10,371 nucleotides of DNA, taken from the NCBI GenBank assembly GCA_027403435.1, contig DAHZDR010000195.1, forward strand, positions 1 through 10,371, written 5' to 3'. Position numbers and translations under genes: made by a program. The DNA is from Deltaproteobacteria bacterium (GTDB lineage: Bacteria; Desulfobacterota; Binatia; Binatales; Binataceae). Shown one piece after another: positions 8,304 to 10,371 of the stretch (position 1 is its first letter; each line of letters starts with the position of its first letter). The notes below the pieces were generated by a model, which saw nothing but the letters and a program-made list of their open reading frames with translations, had not been told where the DNA came from and did no database searches.

Positions 8304-8319
8304 CGGGGCGGCGTTTGCT
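8304..8319 (+). promoter_or_regulatory. Candidate sigma-54 -24/-12 promoter element
   Basis: CGGGGCGGCGTTTGCT has the invariant GG (8305-8306) and GC (8317-8318) with exactly 10 bases between, and a perfect TTGCT -12 block. The -24 block is weaker: the usual TGGCAC reads CGGGGC. It lies 39 bases past the stop of the sigma-54 activator gene and would start transcription near 8330, giving an htrA leader of about 175 bases. No paired upstream activator site was identified. A weak sigma-70-like TATACAAT overlaps at 8319-8326. Confidence 0.35.
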
Positions 8320-8418
8320 ATACAATGGATGGTTGGACGATCGTCCGTAAAGCGCTACGGTAACGGCGCCACGGCGGCTCTATAACGTGGCGCTATACGC
8401 TGATTTGGACCGTGGCGT

Positions 8419-8445
8419 GAATTTACGCGCCCGCTGATCGTCTGA
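8419..8445 (+). promoter_or_regulatory. Candidate sigma-E (RpoE/ECF)-type promoter of htrA
   Basis: GAATTT (8419-8424), a spacer of exactly 16 bases and TCTGA (8441-8445) match the layout of the E. coli sigma-E promoter upstream of degP, whose elements are GAACTT and TCTGA. The single mismatch is C to T in the -35. Transcription would start near 8452, about 50 bases before the htrA ATG. That the downstream gene is itself a DegP-type protease makes the match notable. Whether this organism has a sigma-E-like factor is unknown. Confidence 0.5.
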
Positions 8446-8492
8446 AAATTGAAGGTTTCGCCGGCCGCCCGCGGGCGGATAACGGCGTTGTC

Positions 8493-8498
8493 AGGAGG
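8493..8498 (+). promoter_or_regulatory. Strong ribosome binding site of htrA
   Basis: A full AGGAGG lies five bases before the ATG at 8504 and fixes this start. Another ATG at 8500 is out of frame and too close. It is the strongest ribosome site in the window, fitting an abundantly made stress protease. A perfect 14-bp palindrome, CCGCCCGCGGGCGG (8465-8478), lies just upstream in the leader. Confidence 0.8.
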
Positions 8499-8503
8499 AA
8501 TGC

Positions 8504-10087
8504 ATGGGCAAGACGATCGCCGTCATCGCAGGCGGCGTGGTGTTGGGAATTGCGATCGCGTTCGCCAACGCGGGCGCGTTTCCATTTTGGGGCACGGCTG
8601 AAAATCCGGCGTCCGGCAAGCCGAATGCGGCGCGGGCCGCGGCCGGCGAAAGCCAGACTCCGGCGCCGCCGAACGCTCCCGAGCCGGTCGAACGGAAAAT
8701 CGCGCTGCCGTCGTGGGCGCCGCTGGTCAAGCATGTGATGCCCACGGTGGTCAATGTCGCGGTGGTGCAGGAGGTTAAAACTTCGGGTTTTCCGTTTGGC
8801 GGTCCGGATCAGGGCGGCAATGGCGATCAGGGCGGCGGACCGGAGGGACCGGGACCGATGCCGTTCGGACCTGGCGGCGGCGGCGGCGATCCGTTTGAGC
8901 AGTTCCGCCACTTCTTCGGCCAGATGCCGCATGCGTTCAAGCAGCATGGTCTCGGTTCCGGCGTAATCGTTTCGCCCGACGGCTATATCATGACCAATTT
9001 CCACGTGGTCGGACACGCCGACGAAATCCACGTCACCCTGATGGACAAGCGGGAATTCACCGCCAAGGTGATCGGCAAGGACGCCAAGACCGACCTTGCG
9101 CTGATCAAGATCGACGCCAGCAAGCCGCTGCCCGCCGCCATTCTGGGCAACTCCTCGCAGGCCGAGGTCGGCGACTGGGTGATGGCGATCGGCAGTCCGT
9201 TCGGCTTCAACCTGACCGTCACGGCGGGCATTATCAGCGCCAAGGGCCGCGCGCTGGGCGGCAATTACGACAACTTTATCCAGACCGACGCCTCGATTAA
9301 TCCGGGCAATTCGGGCGGTCCGCTGTTCGATACGCAGGGCCAGGTGATCGGCATCAACACCGCGATTTACAGCAGCACCGGCAGCAACGCGGGAATCGGC
9401 TTCGCGATTCCGATCGATCTGGCGAAAACCGTGATGGAGCAGCTCAAGGAGCACGGCCGGGTGATTCGCGGCTGGCTCGGCGTCGAGATTCAGGAGGTCA
9501 CTCCGGATCTGGCGAAGTCGTTTGGCCTGCCCGCTCCGATCGGGGCGCTGGTCGCGGGCGTGCAGAAGGACGGGCCGGCGGCCGAAGCGGGCATCCAGCG
9601 CGGCGATATCATCCTCAAGTTCGACGGCGCCACGGTGCATGACGAGCACGAGTTGCCGGAACTGGTCGCGCAGACGCCGCTGGGCAAGACCGTGGCGGTC
9701 GAAGTGGTGCGCAACGGCAAGCATCTGACGCTGCAGGCGAAGATCGCCGAACTCAAGGATCGCAAGCTGGCGAGCGCCGCGGGCGCGGAGGAGCCGGGTT
9801 CGAGCTGGGGCGTGCAGGTGCAGGACCTGACGCCTGAAATCGCGCAGCAGCTTGGCTCGCAGCGCACCAAGGGCGTCGTGATTCGGCGGGTGTTGCCGGA
9901 TTCGGCGGCGGCGGACGCGGGGTTGCAGGCCGGCGACATCATCCTCGAGGTCAATCACAAGAAGGTCGATACCGCCGACGACTTCGCGGCCTATGCGCGC
10001 GACGCGCAGAAGCAGAAGAAGTCGGCGCTGCTACTGGTGCAGCGCGGCAACGCGACCCTTTACACGGTGATCAATCCGGAGAGCTGA
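8504..10087 (+). CDS. htrA: HtrA/DegP-type periplasmic serine protease with two PDZ domains
   Basis: The 527-residue protein begins with a hydrophobic signal peptide or anchor (about 4-24, possible cleavage near ANAGA). The trypsin-like domain follows, with catalytic triad H167 (TNFHVV), D197 (TDLAL) and S270 (GNSGGP). Two PDZ domains run at about 323-415 (GWLGVEIQ, GIQRGDIIL) and 435-520 (WGVQVQDL, GLQAGDIIL). This is the DegP/DegQ layout: a periplasmic ATP-independent protease and chaperone that clears misfolded envelope proteins. A glycine/proline-rich stretch at 94-129 sits where the LA loop of DegP is found and is unusually repetitive. A low-complexity Ala/Pro linker (about 33-62) follows the signal. 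The start has AGGAGG. It lies 238 bases after the sigma-54 regulator, with its own promoter candidates, and is followed by a strong hairpin, so it is probably a single-gene unit that the adjacent two-component system may control. Whether DegP, DegQ or DegS in role is not decidable. Confidence 0.95.
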   Translation: MGKTIAVIAGGVVLGIAIAFANAGAFPFWGTAENPASGKPNAARAAAGESQTPAPPNAPEPVERKIALPSWAPLVKHVMPTVVNVAVVQEVKTSGFPFGGPDQGGNGDQGGGPEGPGPMPFGPGGGGGDPFEQFRHFFGQMPHAFKQHGLGSGVIVSPDGYIMTNFHVVGHADEIHVTLMDKREFTAKVIGKDAKTDLALIKIDASKPLPAAILGNSSQAEVGDWVMAIGSPFGFNLTVTAGIISAKGRALGGNYDNFIQTDASINPGNSGGPLFDTQGQVIGINTAIYSSTGSNAGIGFAIPIDLAKTVMEQLKEHGRVIRGWLGVEIQEVTPDLAKSFGLPAPIGALVAGVQKDGPAAEAGIQRGDIILKFDGATVHDEHELPELVAQTPLGKTVAVEVVRNGKHLTLQAKIAELKDRKLASAAGAEEPGSSWGVQVQDLTPEIAQQLGSQRTKGVVIRRVLPDSAAADAGLQAGDIILEVNHKKVDTADDFAAYARDAQKQKKSALLLVQRGNATLYTVINPES

Positions 10088-10140
10088 CGACGGATTGCGG
10101 GCGCGGGGTTCGAGGACTCCGCGTCCGGAAACGGCGCAAC

Positions 10141-10174
10141 CGGCGGGCGGCGGCTATCAGGCCGCCGCCCGCCG
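10141..10174 (+). terminator. GC-rich hairpin, probable terminator of htrA
   Basis: Arms of 14 perfectly paired bases, CGGCGGGCGGCGGC (10141-10154) and GCCGCCGCCCGCCG (10161-10174), enclose the loop TATCAG. The hairpin starts 53 bases after the htrA stop and is followed by CGTTTG. A flanking AAC/GTT pair extends it past one bulged base. The T-run is only three long, so termination is likely but not certain. Confidence 0.6.
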
Positions 10175-10276
10175 CGTTTGAGACGATCGCGAGGCCTGCC
10201 GGAGCCTTGCCGGCGGACATAAAATGGTTCAATTTCGGCTCCCGCCGCGCTAACTTTCCAAGTGGAGGGTCAGACT

Positions 10277-10371
10277 GTGGCGCGGGGCAGGGTGATCCCA
10301 ATCGAGGGCCACGCGCGGCGCGGGATTTTCCGGCGTTCGTCGCGTCGCGGGTCCGCGTCAGTGAACGTTCG
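10277..10371 (+). CDS. Start of an unidentified gene (3' partial)
   Basis: A GTG at 10277 is preceded by GGAGGG at 10264-10269 with seven bases spacing. The frame stays open to the window end (31 codons). The predicted start is MARGRVIPIEGHARRGIFRR, very rich in arginine, with no family recognised. A TAAAAT at 10220-10225 could be a -10 element, but no good -35 is seen. In GC-rich DNA a short open frame is weak evidence; the ribosome site, and the position after a terminator with the same orientation as its neighbours, are the support. The remaining bases between 10175 and 10276 show nothing else I can name. Confidence 0.4.
   Translation, partial: MARGRVIPIEGHARRGIFRRSSRRGSASVNV

Overview
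This is a GC-rich, densely coded window that looks like a Gram-negative bacterial chromosome. The evidence for that is a periplasmic Deg-type protease, an inner-membrane sensor kinase, a sigma-54 activator and Shine-Dalgarno sites of the AGGAGG type. Gene content and composition would fit a deep-branching, Deltaproteobacteria-like lineage such as the Binatia/Desulfobacterota group. That placement is an impression, not a result. I see no rRNA, tRNA, CRISPR array, phage gene or transposase.

Left part (1-1970): the 3' end of a probable SAM-dependent methyltransferase, then a small four-histidine-box fatty acid hydroxylase-type membrane enzyme. A perfect 10-bp inverted repeat follows, which could be a two-way terminator. 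Converging on it from the other strand is a complete acyl-CoA dehydrogenase.

Middle part (1971-4299): a 460-base divergent intergenic region carries four 22-bp palindromic tandem repeats in an A-B-A-B order. Next comes nadA (quinolinate synthase, the [4Fe-4S] enzyme of de novo NAD synthesis), then an NrtR-type Nudix/winged-helix regulator of NAD metabolism whose Nudix box has lost its catalytic glutamates. Between nadA and nrtR lies a perfect 10-bp inverted repeat with half-site centres 21 bp apart. It overlaps a plausible promoter and is the best candidate for the regulator's own operator.

Right part (4300-10371): a tight same-strand run of a membrane-anchored PCYCGC-type cysteine-rich protein, a DedA-family membrane protein, a HAMP sensor histidine kinase and an overlapping NtrC-type sigma-54 response regulator. 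After a 238-base leader region comes an HtrA/DegP-type protease with two PDZ domains. The leader holds a candidate sigma-54 -24/-12 element and a close match to the sigma-E promoter of E. coli degP (GAATTT, 16 bp, TCTGA). My reading is that this stretch is an envelope-stress module: the kinase and regulator sense a periplasmic or metal signal and may drive the protease. A strong GC-rich hairpin closes htrA. A new, unidentified reading frame with a good ribosome binding site starts at 10277 and runs off the end.
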